Assembly: GCA_026985375.1 (NCBI GenBank)
Contig: JALSQP010000084.1
Span: forward strand, 1-11,747
From: Desulfurococcales archaeon
Lineage (GTDB): Archaea; Thermoproteota; Thermoprotei_A; Sulfolobales; Desulfurococcaceae
Direction of reading: 5' to 3'
DNA length: 11,747 nt
The notes under the pieces were generated by a model. It saw nothing but the letters and a program-made list of their open reading frames with translations. It was not told the origin of the DNA and did no database searches. This document shows, piece by piece, positions 1-5,923 of the stretch (position 1 is the first letter of the stretch; the number at the start of each line of letters is the position of its first letter). The position numbers and the translations under genes are program-made.

Positions 1-26
1 TAATACCTTACAGGTGAACCCCGGAC

Positions 27-572
27 ATGAATAACGTGTTTAGATGCCTTATTATATGTGGTAAGGAGTGCTGTACTTTTAAGAACATTGAGGATGCCCC
101 TCTTGTTTTTCCATGGGAGAGGAGATCATTGGAGCGTCTCGCCACCGAGAGGGGAGTTGGAAGCCTCGAGTTCAGACCATATGCTGGGTACGTTTCTGGC
201 AATAAAGCATATGTTCTCCTCTACAAATGGATCATCATTGGAAAATGCCCATTTCTAAATGGACATAAATGTTTAATTCATAAGGACAAACCACTGGCAT
301 GCAAAATGTATCCATTAATCATAGGCTGGGGAGATAATACATTACGTGTAAGCGGTAGTTGTCCATGGGTCAGAGAAAACATTGAGTTTATAAGAACAAA
401 TGATCCGCGCAAAGTATTCCCTGAAGAACTACCACACGCGCTTAAAGCCTTTGCGATCTTGTCGAGCATAGATGCTATTGCGAAGAAAAAAGAATGGATA
501 AAGAGAGTAGGGGACGAACCAGCAGATTATGAAGAGCTGAACGATATTGATGAAGTGATTGAAATTAAATAG
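27..572 (+). CDS. YkgJ/UPF0153-type cysteine-cluster protein
   Basis: A 181-aa soluble protein with the layout of the YkgJ (zinc- or iron-chelating) family. An N-terminal cluster has Cys7, Cys11, Cys15 and Cys16. A second cluster has Cys74, Cys82, Cys92 and Cys112, including CPFL, HKCLIHKDKPLACKMYPL and a final SCPW. The pattern of Cys before a hydrophobic-Pro pair is typical of the family, which is thought to bind a metal or Fe-S cluster; no reaction is established for most members. The first cluster reads CLIICGKECC, one residue wider at each gap than the usual CxxCGxCC. ATG 27 is preceded by AGGTGA (11-16), which supports this start. Upstream context lies outside the window. The family call is fairly firm; the substrate is unknown. 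Confidence 0.85.
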   Translation: MNNVFRCLIICGKECCTFKNIEDAPLVFPWERRSLERLATERGVGSLEFRPYAGYVSGNKAYVLLYKWIIIGKCPFLNGHKCLIHKDKPLACKMYPLIIGWGDNTLRVSGSCPWVRENIEFIRTNDPRKVFPEELPHALKAFAILSSIDAIAKKKEWIKRVGDEPADYEELNDIDEVIEIK

Positions 573-600
573 TATTTGGAAAGAAATAGTTTATGAAAAG

Positions 601-670
601 GCCTGATCCACCGAAGCGTTGATGCGGACCGAGGCCTCGTTCAGAGGCTCTAAGCCGATGAAGCACGTAT
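601..670. ncRNA. Possible structured RNA in the gap 573-727 (unassigned)
   Basis: This stretch is clearly GC-richer than the flanking AT-rich spacer, as is typical of structured RNAs in hyperthermophiles. It contains a 7-bp hairpin with one bulged G: GAG-CCTC (633-639 region) pairs with GAGGCTC across a GTTCA loop. Just upstream is a TATA-like GTTTATGA (589-596), and a second TATA-like element for the next gene lies just downstream. A TTGATG and a CCGATGA suggest C and C' boxes, but no D box (CTGA) follows on the plus strand. No ORF of note covers the stretch. It could equally be an mRNA leader element or a decayed gene. Strand and ends are uncertain. Confidence 0.25.
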
Positions 671-675
671 TGTAA

Positions 676-685
676 CTATTATAAG
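676..685 (+). promoter_or_regulatory. TATA-like element before the 728 gene
   Basis: ACTATTATAAGG lies about 45 nt before ATG 728. With the usual archaeal spacing of about 25 nt, transcription would begin near 705. That gives a short leader carrying GGTGA (716-720) eight nt ahead of the ATG. The agreement of the TATA element, the ribosome binding site and ATG 728 argues against the upstream in-frame TTG at 689. Confidence 0.45.
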
Positions 686-727
686 GCTTTGTTCCTCAAG
701 TCTAGACTAGGGTTGGGTGAAAGATCT

Positions 728-1378
728 ATGTCACAGCGATCAATCGAGATCGATAAGATTCTAAAATACGTCAAAGTCCGTAAGCGAAGATATCCGGCTG
801 AGATCGTTGACGAGAACCACATACACGTCTTCATTCCCCTGAGAACTGTTATGAGGATGAAGTTCTTGGATCTGCCGTTCAAGACTGTTAATGGAGAGCC
901 GGTGATAATGGAGGTAATGCCCCTTGCCGTCCTCGAGGAGGAAAGCTATACCTACAAAGTCGAGGGCCTAGAATTCTACGATAACCTAACGCTGTGGCGT
1001 GAAGAGGATAAGGGACATGTATATCTCGAGAAGACAATAATAGGTCACGAGTACGCGTATAGGGCCTGGATGCCTCTGGGTCTCTACTCATTGATAGCGT
1101 CAAAGCTGGCTGAGAAGTACGGCTACACTGTCGAGGTTCTCCCCGAGGAAAAGATACTGATCATAGAGGCGGAGAAAACCTTCCCACTAGAATCACGTGT
1201 TAGAGAAGCAGTACGGGAAGCCCTTCATATCGATAAGGAGACAAAAAAGATCATATCTAAGCTGGAGAACATGCTGTCGAGGCGGGCCCTCCGGAAAGTA
1301 TCAGAGAAGCTCAGAGTAGAGATCGGTGAGATCGAGAACATACTTAGCAAACCCGAGCAAGCCTCAACAACCCCGTGA
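728..1378 (+). CDS. Hypothetical protein, first gene of a DUF72 pair
   Basis: A 216-aa charged, soluble protein that I do not recognise. The N-terminal half looks like mixed beta and turn structure, with an aromatic, proline-rich middle (YRAWMPLGLYSL near residue 111). The C-terminal 60 residues are strongly helical and basic/acidic (SRVREAVREAL, KKIISKLENML, RRALRKVSEKL), suggesting a helical bundle or coiled region. No signal peptide or membrane segment is visible. ATG 728 is chosen because GGTGA sits eight nt upstream and a TATA-like element fits; an in-frame TTG at 689 would add 13 residues with no such signals. The stop codon overlaps a GTG of the following DUF72 frame, so the two are very likely cotranscribed and may work together. 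Confidence 0.8.
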   Translation: MSQRSIEIDKILKYVKVRKRRYPAEIVDENHIHVFIPLRTVMRMKFLDLPFKTVNGEPVIMEVMPLAVLEEESYTYKVEGLEFYDNLTLWREEDKGHVYLEKTIIGHEYAYRAWMPLGLYSLIASKLAEKYGYTVEVLPEEKILIIEAEKTFPLESRVREAVREALHIDKETKKIISKLENMLSRRALRKVSEKLRVEIGEIENILSKPEQASTTP

Positions 1379-1389
1379 AGCGAGGATCC

Positions 1390-2082
1390 ATGGAAGTATA
1401 CGTAGGGACAAGCGGCTGGGCCTACGACTGGAATGAGTGGGGAAGCCTAGACTGGTACATCAGGTACTCAGGCCTCAACGCAGTAGAGCTTAATGCTAGT
1501 TTTTATAGGTTCCCCTTCCCGAACCAGGTAAGATCTTGGGCTCGGAAATCCCGAGACCTACGATGGGCGGTTAAAGTCAACCGTATAATAACGCATTACA
1601 AGCGGCTTAGAGAAACATCCTATTCGACATTCGAGAAGTTTCTGAGACTTTTCCAGCCACTAGATAGTAAGATCGACTTCTACCTCTTACAGCTCCCTCC
1701 AACATTCAAGCGTAGCCCAACAAATATTGAGCATCTCATAAAGTTCTTAGAGATATTCGGGCTAGGCCCAAGGCTTGCGATTGAGTTCCGTGATCCAAGC
1801 TGGTTCAATGAGGAAACAATATCTCTTTGTAGAAGGAACGGTGTAACCCTCGTCAGCATAGATAGTCCGATCGGAGTATGGATTTGGAGCAGTAACGACA
1901 TAGTCTATCTCCGCATGCATGGTAGGAGTAGCTGGTATGCCCACGAATATACCGAGGAAGAGCTCCGCGAGGTGGCCGAGAAAATACGTGTTCTTAATCC
2001 CGTGAAAACCTATGTTTTCTTCAATAATGACCACTGGATGCTGGAGAACGCTCGGACCATGATGAAAATACTCAAGGAGTAA
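1390..2082 (+). CDS. DUF72 (YecE-like) TIM-barrel protein
   Basis: A 230-aa protein with the hallmarks of the DUF72 family: YVGTSGWAY at the N terminus, LNAVELNASFYRFP, WAVKVNRIITHYKRL, DFYLLQLPPTFK, LAIEFRDPSWF, VYLRMHGR, and YVFFNNDHWMLENA at the C terminus. These mark the successive strands of a TIM barrel. The biochemical role of the family is not settled. ATG 1390 puts the conserved YVGTSGW at residue 4, as is usual, with GAGG just upstream. An in-frame GTG at 1375 overlaps the previous stop by four bases (GTGA) and would add five residues, so it remains possible. Length is normal and no key motif is missing. Confidence 0.9.
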   Translation: MEVYVGTSGWAYDWNEWGSLDWYIRYSGLNAVELNASFYRFPFPNQVRSWARKSRDLRWAVKVNRIITHYKRLRETSYSTFEKFLRLFQPLDSKIDFYLLQLPPTFKRSPTNIEHLIKFLEIFGLGPRLAIEFRDPSWFNEETISLCRRNGVTLVSIDSPIGVWIWSSNDIVYLRMHGRSSWYAHEYTEEELREVAEKIRVLNPVKTYVFFNNDHWMLENARTMMKILKE

Positions 2083-2103
2083 CGAATCCCTAGCCTCTTC
2101 TTG

Positions 2104-2110
2104 CTTAAAT
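2104..2110 (+). promoter_or_regulatory. TATA-like element before the PriS-like gene
   Basis: CTTAAAT lies about 40 nt ahead of GTG 2147, inside the 64-nt spacer after the DUF72 gene. Transcription would start near 2132, giving a leader of about 15 nt with a weak GGGAT ribosome binding site. The spacer makes independent transcription of the primase-like gene more likely than readthrough. Confidence 0.3.
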
Positions 2111-2146
2111 CTCTAAGCATACAATATTATTTTAATGGGATAAGCC

Positions 2147-3565
2147 GTGGACGTTGGTAAGTACTATAGCGATCCTTCAAGGCTAATGGAGATTACTGAG
2201 TACCTGAAAGGGAGATGGGTAGGCCTTGAGGGTGAGAACAGGAAATGGGTGCGGTGGGAGGACAATAGACCACTGATCATCAGTAAGCCAGAGGATGTAC
2301 TGAGGCTTCTCAGGAAATATCATTTCATCAGGCCACGAAGTATCTACGGCACGATAGAGGTATTCAAAACCCTCGAGGAGAAAGCAGACATAATGGAGAA
2401 ATACTTAGAAAACGTTATCAGTGTCACACCATTCATAGACATAGACCTGATCGATGAAGAGAACCTCGAGAAAAGATACGTGTACATAGTCAAAACAGCC
2501 AAGATCATAGCAGACTATGTGAAAGAAAATAGTATCGAAAAATGCGTCTATCTAGCCTGGAGTGGTGCGGGTATACATGTAAGATTCAATGAGAAATGCA
2601 TCGATGAGCCGCTGAAAGAATATCATCCTTTAGACGTGGGCTTCTCTCTCATCGAGTATGTCCTCGATGTATTGAAGCCTAGGCTCATTGACGCTATCAG
2701 GGAGTCCGGGGGAATAGTGAAGATCGAGAACCTCGTCTCCATGAAGAGAGTCTTCACGGCACCACTAAGCCTTCACAGGAGACTAGATAGAGCCGTTATA
2801 TTCTTCAAGCCCAGGGATCTAGAAGTCTTCAGGCTGGAATGGAGTGATCCATCTAGCCCAAGACATGATCCCGACTCATGGAGAATCTACGAGAAGGGCG
2901 GACTTGACGAGCTAGCATACAAGGCTATCAGGCATGTAGGCATTGTGCGAAAGCATAGCCTGTTAGATGCTCGTGCGACTAGGCTTGGCGTTGAAACTAG
3001 AGAACCTATAGCTGTGGAGAAACTCACGAGTGGGGACGTGTCTGAGCCAGGCAGATTTCCCGTCATGGCCTTACTACAAGCGGCAAGGTACTATCTCCTA
3101 ACCGGTGTTCTTGAAAAAGCTAAGAGCTTCGGGCTGAACCGTGCAATATTCTATGCGTGGGCGAAATACTATGGTCCAGCAAAGAGAGGAGCCGCAGCTT
3201 ATAGGCCTAAAGGGAGGATTTATGGCGTCAAGGCAATCGGGGAGTTGAAACACGTCGAGGAGGTCGGAGAAAAACTACAGGTATCCCTTAGAGGCTATTT
3301 CGTTATGGGAGGAATAGAGCAGAGGCCTGAGGACTTCGATAGATACGTTCTGAGAAAATTCGAAGAAGCTGGAATAAAAGCTGATGAGGCCTGGAAAGCC
3401 GCCCTAGAATATGTCAGGAGGTTCCCCAGGGCTGTGCTTCGTGATCCACAGCTGTTCTATAAGGAGGTCTACGAGCCTGTAAGGGATAGGTTCGTGGAGA
3501 AGGTTTTGAAGCGTAAAGGGGGCGGTAATGAAGGTATAATGAAGTGGCTTGGCGGGGGAAAATAA
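2147..3565 (+). CDS. Divergent primase small subunit (PriS)-like protein
   Basis: A 472-aa member of the archaeo-eukaryotic primase (AEP) superfamily. Motif I is FIDIDL with Asp98 and Asp100. Motif II is WSGAGIHVRF, giving Ser139, Gly140, Gly142 and His144. The late SLH block is MKRVFTAPLSLHRRLDRA with Ser208-Leu-His210, matching the PriS P-x-SLHG region. The third acidic metal ligand, normally Asp shortly before this block, appears to be Glu194 in KIENLV; this rests on alignment by eye. Unlike canonical PriS there is no cysteine-rich zinc knuckle: only two Cys are present (133 and 151). The N terminus also differs. About 190 residues after the core (from near 280) form a helical, aromatic-rich region of unknown type. 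Start is GTG 2147 with weak GGGAT upstream. It may synthesise primers or act in repair, bypass or NHEJ-like synthesis; it is probably not the replicative PriS. Confidence 0.8.
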   Translation: MDVGKYYSDPSRLMEITEYLKGRWVGLEGENRKWVRWEDNRPLIISKPEDVLRLLRKYHFIRPRSIYGTIEVFKTLEEKADIMEKYLENVISVTPFIDIDLIDEENLEKRYVYIVKTAKIIADYVKENSIEKCVYLAWSGAGIHVRFNEKCIDEPLKEYHPLDVGFSLIEYVLDVLKPRLIDAIRESGGIVKIENLVSMKRVFTAPLSLHRRLDRAVIFFKPRDLEVFRLEWSDPSSPRHDPDSWRIYEKGGLDELAYKAIRHVGIVRKHSLLDARATRLGVETREPIAVEKLTSGDVSEPGRFPVMALLQAARYYLLTGVLEKAKSFGLNRAIFYAWAKYYGPAKRGAAAYRPKGRIYGVKAIGELKHVEEVGEKLQVSLRGYFVMGGIEQRPEDFDRYVLRKFEEAGIKADEAWKAALEYVRRFPRAVLRDPQLFYKEVYEPVRDRFVEKVLKRKGGGNEGIMKWLGGGK

Positions 3566-3566
3566 T

Positions 3567-3575
3567 TCTTTTATG
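3567..3575 (+). promoter_or_regulatory. T-rich stop / TATA-like element
   Basis: TTCTTTTATG follows the PriS-like stop codon by two bases. The T-run may help end that transcript. TTTTAT also fits as a TATA element for the next gene, placing its transcription start close to 3597, the first base of the inverted repeat described next. Confidence 0.3.
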
Positions 3576-3596
3576 CCACTAGTTGCATAAACGTAA

Positions 3597-3620
3597 CACC
3601 GGCTTGCAGAAATGCCGGTG
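3597..3620 (+). repeat. Perfect 7-bp inverted repeat including a start codon
   Basis: CACCGGC (3597-3603) and GCCGGTG (3614-3620) are exact reverse complements separated by 10 nt. ATG 3612-3614 lies at the loop edge, with its G in the stem. The arms are GC-rich, so the RNA hairpin would be stable. It could limit ribosome access, or the DNA could be an operator just at the transcription start. Confidence 0.6.
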
Positions 3621-3893
3621 TATGCTATCGTGAAGTTGAAGAAAGGAATAGACAGACGGTCGAGGAGCAAAGTAGCCAAGACCCTCCTCGGGACAACCGT
3701 GAGTGTCAAAGGTAGAAAATACAGATCACAGGGCGTGCTGAAATATGTTGATGGAATCCGTCTGTGCCCAGGAACATATCTCGTCCCAGTAAGCAAATTA
3801 TATGACTTCTTAAGACTGGCCGAGGAGAAGGGGATAAGGGATTACCTGGTTCTTGATCTTGAGTGTACATGTAGTTGTATGCAAGTAGGATAA
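3612..3893 (+). CDS. Small hypothetical protein with CxCxC tail
   Basis: A 93-aa protein that I do not recognise. It begins MPVYAIVKLKKG, has a basic segment (DRRSRSKVAKTLLG, residues 12-26), and a region GVLKYVDGIRLCPGTYLVPVSKLYDF resembling alternating strands. It ends in LECTCSCMQVG, a CxCxC cluster at residues 84-88 suitable for metal or persulfide binding or redox. No membrane segment is visible. The start codon lies in an inverted repeat and has no clear ribosome binding site. The next gene starts 29 nt downstream and encodes a thioredoxin-fold protein, so a redox pairing is plausible but inferred. Confidence 0.7.
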   Translation: MPVYAIVKLKKGIDRRSRSKVAKTLLGTTVSVKGRKYRSQGVLKYVDGIRLCPGTYLVPVSKLYDFLRLAEEKGIRDYLVLDLECTCSCMQVG

Positions 3894-3922
3894 ACCATAT
3901 AGTTATAGAGGTGAGACCATAT

Positions 3923-4471
3923 ATGGTTGAGAATGATCTAGACAAAATACTCGAGGAACTCGCCAGAAAATTAGTGGGTAAAGGAGTTGAGAAATCCATG
4001 AAACAGAAAAGAGTCGAGCTCGATATAGTAGACGTGAATTCTCCCCATGGCATTTACATCTACGATAAGAAGAAGGACAAATGGGTATTAGTGAGAACGG
4101 AGGGAGGAGCGTTCAAGCCCAAAGAGGACGGCGCCTATGTTATCTACTTCGATAATACAAGGTGCCCAGCCTGCAGAATATATGATCTTTCCTGGTACCC
4201 CTACATCAAGCTCGTAGGAAGAAATCTTGAGAATGTAAATTTTGTGATAATACTCTGCACTTGGTTCGCAAGAAACTGCGAATCTGAAGCTGCGAAGAAC
4301 AGCTTTAAAGAATACGATGTACACGCCTCACCAACAACCTATCTGTTATATGTCAAGAATGGTGAAGTAGTGCTGAAGGATAAGTTAGAGGGAAGCAAAT
4401 CCCTCGATGTACTGACAAAGAAAATAGATGAGTTCTTAGAGAAGGTTAAAGAGCTAGAGGAAAAGAAATGA
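3923..4471 (+). CDS. Thioredoxin-fold protein with CPAC active site
   Basis: A 182-aa protein whose C-terminal two thirds is a thioredoxin fold. Strand AYVIYFDNTRCPAC carries the CxxC at Cys81 and Cys84. ENVNFVIILC is the central strand. ASPTTYLLYVKNGEVV holds the cis-proline (Pro137) and final strands, and a charged helix ends the protein. Two more Cys (112 and 119, CTWFARNC) follow the central strand and might form a second disulfide. The first 60 residues are a helical extension not typical of plain thioredoxin. There is no signal peptide, so a cytosolic disulfide reductase or isomerase role is likely. ATG 3923 is preferred because AGGTGAG lies nine nt upstream; an in-frame TTG at 3875 overlaps the previous gene and has no such site. 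The stop overlaps the next start (ATGA). Confidence 0.8.
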   Translation: MVENDLDKILEELARKLVGKGVEKSMKQKRVELDIVDVNSPHGIYIYDKKKDKWVLVRTEGGAFKPKEDGAYVIYFDNTRCPACRIYDLSWYPYIKLVGRNLENVNFVIILCTWFARNCESEAAKNSFKEYDVHASPTTYLLYVKNGEVVLKDKLEGSKSLDVLTKKIDEFLEKVKELEEKK

Positions 4472-4866
4472 GCAAATCCCTAGACGTACATATAGATTAC
4501 ATTATTGTTCCAACTAACGGCTACACAGCGGTGAGTCTACAAGAACAGGTAGAGAAGATCATTAGGAAACACAAACTCCTCAAAGGCATCACAACCCTTT
4601 ATTCTACTGATCAGTGTTGCTTCATAATCCTAACAGAATACGAGCCGGGTCTCATGCATGACCTTGAACAGCTCCTAGAAAAAATAGAGCCAAATAAGAG
4701 ATGCTATGTAGCAGAAGCCCTATATGGTAAAGACGCTTCACTACCAATAGATAATGGCGAGACATGTCAGGGTATCTTTAAGCATCCCATCCTCGTAGAC
4801 ATTAGTGGTGTTAAGGGAGAGAAGAAGGTGGTAGTCGTTCTTGAGGGTATTTTCAACAGAAATTGA
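4468..4866 (+). CDS. Divergent UPF0047/YjbQ-like protein, copy 1
   Basis: A 132-aa protein resembling the UPF0047 (YjbQ) fold. It has an N-terminal strand DYIIVPTNGYTAVSL, then the block TEYEPGLMHDLEQLLEKIEP (residues 56-75), which matches the family's E-x-EP-x-(L/V)-x-x-DL...P, and a late VKGEKKVVVVLEG strand. The usual HTT motif is replaced by YSTDQ, and the GN-x-x-AHL block is missing. Putative metal or catalytic histidines are therefore lost and it may be an inactive partner. It starts four bases before the end of the thioredoxin gene and its 3' end overlaps copy 2 by 26 nt. Some bacterial YjbQ proteins have a secondary thiamine-phosphate synthase activity; that should not be assumed here. 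Family assignment is moderate. Confidence 0.65.
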   Translation: MSKSLDVHIDYIIVPTNGYTAVSLQEQVEKIIRKHKLLKGITTLYSTDQCCFIILTEYEPGLMHDLEQLLEKIEPNKRCYVAEALYGKDASLPIDNGETCQGIFKHPILVDISGVKGEKKVVVVLEGIFNRN

Positions 4867-5257
4867 GATCATCACTAGAGGGCCTATGAAATACTTTGAT
4901 TTAACCAGCATTCTACATGACGTAGTATTAGAGTCCGGTATTAAGCTTGGAATTGTGGATATACATGCCGTAGGTGCTACACCAGCACTAATACAGACCA
5001 AGAACGAAGTACTCGATTATCTCGACGGATTCATTAAGACATACATACCCATAACAGGATGGAAGCATGGTAACGCGTATGCTCATCTGAGATCTACCCT
5101 CCTAGGCACACATAAAAGAATACCGATAATTAATGGTGCGCCTCTCTTAGGAGGAACTAGACTGTATTTCCTTGAGACAAGGCCTGTACATAATCATAGG
5201 AGAAAGATCATTTTCCTAGTGCGCGGAAAGAATTCATTAACAGATAAAAACAAGTAG
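4841..5257 (+). CDS. UPF0047/YjbQ family protein, copy 2
   Basis: A 138-aa protein that fits UPF0047 better than its neighbour. It has SGIKLGIVDIHAVGATPALI (residues 32-51) at the HTTAAL position, then HGNAYAHLRSTLLG (76-89) and IPIINGAPLLGG followed by LYFLETRP (94-115), and a final basic strand RRKIIFLVRG. The AHL block is intact, but the normal HTT is VGAT, so one conserved His is lost. TTG 4841 is chosen because the first strand (RVFSTEIEIITRG) is needed for the fold and GGTGGT lies eight nt upstream. The next ATG, 4886, would delete that strand. The 26-nt overlap with copy 1 implies translational coupling and possibly a heteromer. Confidence 0.75.
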   Translation: MRVFSTEIEIITRGPMKYFDLTSILHDVVLESGIKLGIVDIHAVGATPALIQTKNEVLDYLDGFIKTYIPITGWKHGNAYAHLRSTLLGTHKRIPIINGAPLLGGTRLYFLETRPVHNHRRKIIFLVRGKNSLTDKNK

Positions 5258-5274
5258 ATCATAGGGTGATAAGA

Positions 5275-5634
5275 ATGAAGCTCGTCAAGATCAGAATTCC
5301 AGAAGGCAGAGATGTCCACCAATTCCTTGAAGAGGTGATTAAGAGGCTTGGCTTAATGAATGGGGCAATAACGGGCATTGGTGGTCTCGAGGAGGCTATT
5401 ATAGGTGTTTATAATGGTGGGAAATACCATGAGATCCAGATCAGGCCTTGCAAGCCTTTCATCATCGAGGTTGGATCGTTGCTGGGAAACTATAGTTACG
5501 ATGATAAAGGACTCCGCATACACATACATGTCGTCCTCGCAACATATACCAAGGAAGGATATAAGGTCTACGCTGGGCATTTGATCAGGTCTAGGGCTAA
5601 GCCGTTCATCGAAATAGGGCTCTACGAACAGTAA
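5275..5634 (+). CDS. PPC (DUF296) domain protein
   Basis: A 119-aa single-domain protein of the PPC/DUF296 family. The order of motifs is typical: KIRIPEGRDVHQFLEEVI at the N terminus, AITGIGGLEEAIIGVY (residues 31-46), IEVGSLLGNYS (64-74), IHIHVVLA (82-89), VYAGHL (98-103) and FIEIGLYE at the end. The His residues at 83, 85 and 102 are those conserved in archaeal and bacterial members, which form trimers. The AT-hook found in plant relatives is absent and the function is unknown. ATG 5275 is preferred over the in-frame GTG 5266 because GGTGA (5265-5269) then serves as ribosome binding site. The gene follows UPF0047 copy 2 by 17 nt and is probably in the same operon. Confidence 0.88.
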   Translation: MKLVKIRIPEGRDVHQFLEEVIKRLGLMNGAITGIGGLEEAIIGVYNGGKYHEIQIRPCKPFIIEVGSLLGNYSYDDKGLRIHIHVVLATYTKEGYKVYAGHLIRSRAKPFIEIGLYEQ

Positions 5635-5660
5635 ATATAGTGTTCAACTAACAATTCACG

Positions 5661-5676
5661 TAATAACCTGTTATTA
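5661..5676 (+). repeat. Palindrome at a promoter
   Basis: TAATAAC (5661-5667) and GTTATTA (5670-5676) are exact reverse complements separated by CT. The right arm runs straight into a TATA-like run. A dimeric regulator bound here would cover the upstream side of the promoter. Confidence 0.4.
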
Positions 5677-5681
5677 TATAA
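5673..5681 (+). promoter_or_regulatory. TATA box for the zinc-ribbon gene
   Basis: ATTATATAA is the strongest TATA-like sequence in the plus-strand spacers. The predicted transcription start is near 5701, leaving a leader of about 17 nt with AAGAGGTG just before GTG 5718. The spacer 5635-5717 thus separates this gene from the upstream operon. Confidence 0.5.
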
Positions 5682-5717
5682 TGTTATACATGGAGTTAGG
5701 CTCAAGAGGTGTTGGTT

Positions 5718-5921
5718 GTGGATAATAGAATAAAGTGTCCGTTCTGCGGATATGAGGGTGAACCGAAGGATTTCGAATATATGTATGAATCCGTCCTCTA
5801 TATGACTAATCACGAGGTTCTTCGTGAGGAACGTGAGAGACCTGTTCTCGTCATATGTCCTAGGTGCAGAAAAGGATTCTTCCTCGAAGACCCATATAGT
5901 AGGATAAAGGAAAAGGGCTGA
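5718..5921 (+). CDS. Small double-CxxC zinc-ribbon protein
   Basis: A 67-aa protein. CPFCG (Cys7 and Cys10) and CPRC (Cys47 and Cys50) form two CxxC knuckles, 36 residues apart, as in small zinc-ribbon proteins. The middle is acidic and tyrosine-rich. No second domain is present, so DNA, RNA or protein binding cannot be separated. GTG 5718 follows GAGGTG by six to seven nt; upstream in-frame GTG 5709 and TTG 5712 are less well placed. Its stop codon lies two bases before the 3' end of the C/D sRNA on the opposite strand. Confidence 0.75.
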   Translation: MDNRIKCPFCGYEGEPKDFEYMYESVLYMTNHEVLREERERPVLVICPRCRKGFFLEDPYSRIKEKG

Positions 5922-5923
5922 GT

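Noticed and set aside
652..687. Fragment of the 23S rRNA 5' domain (CCGATGAAGCACGT resembles CGATGAAGGACGT)
   Set aside because: Only about a dozen bases agree, crenarchaeal 23S differs there, and the flanks do not match.
601..690. C/D box sRNA on the plus strand using TTGATG and CCGATGA as C and C'
   Set aside because: No CTGA box D follows within a usable distance, the outer bases of box C do not match, and no terminal stem is seen.
689..727. Upstream TTG start for the 216-aa protein
   Set aside because: It has no ribosome binding site and lies next to the TATA element; ATG 728 has GGTGA at proper spacing.
3404..3796. 130-codon minus-strand ORF
   Set aside because: It spans the end of the PriS-like gene and the next gene in antisense and shows no protein family pattern; shadow ORF.
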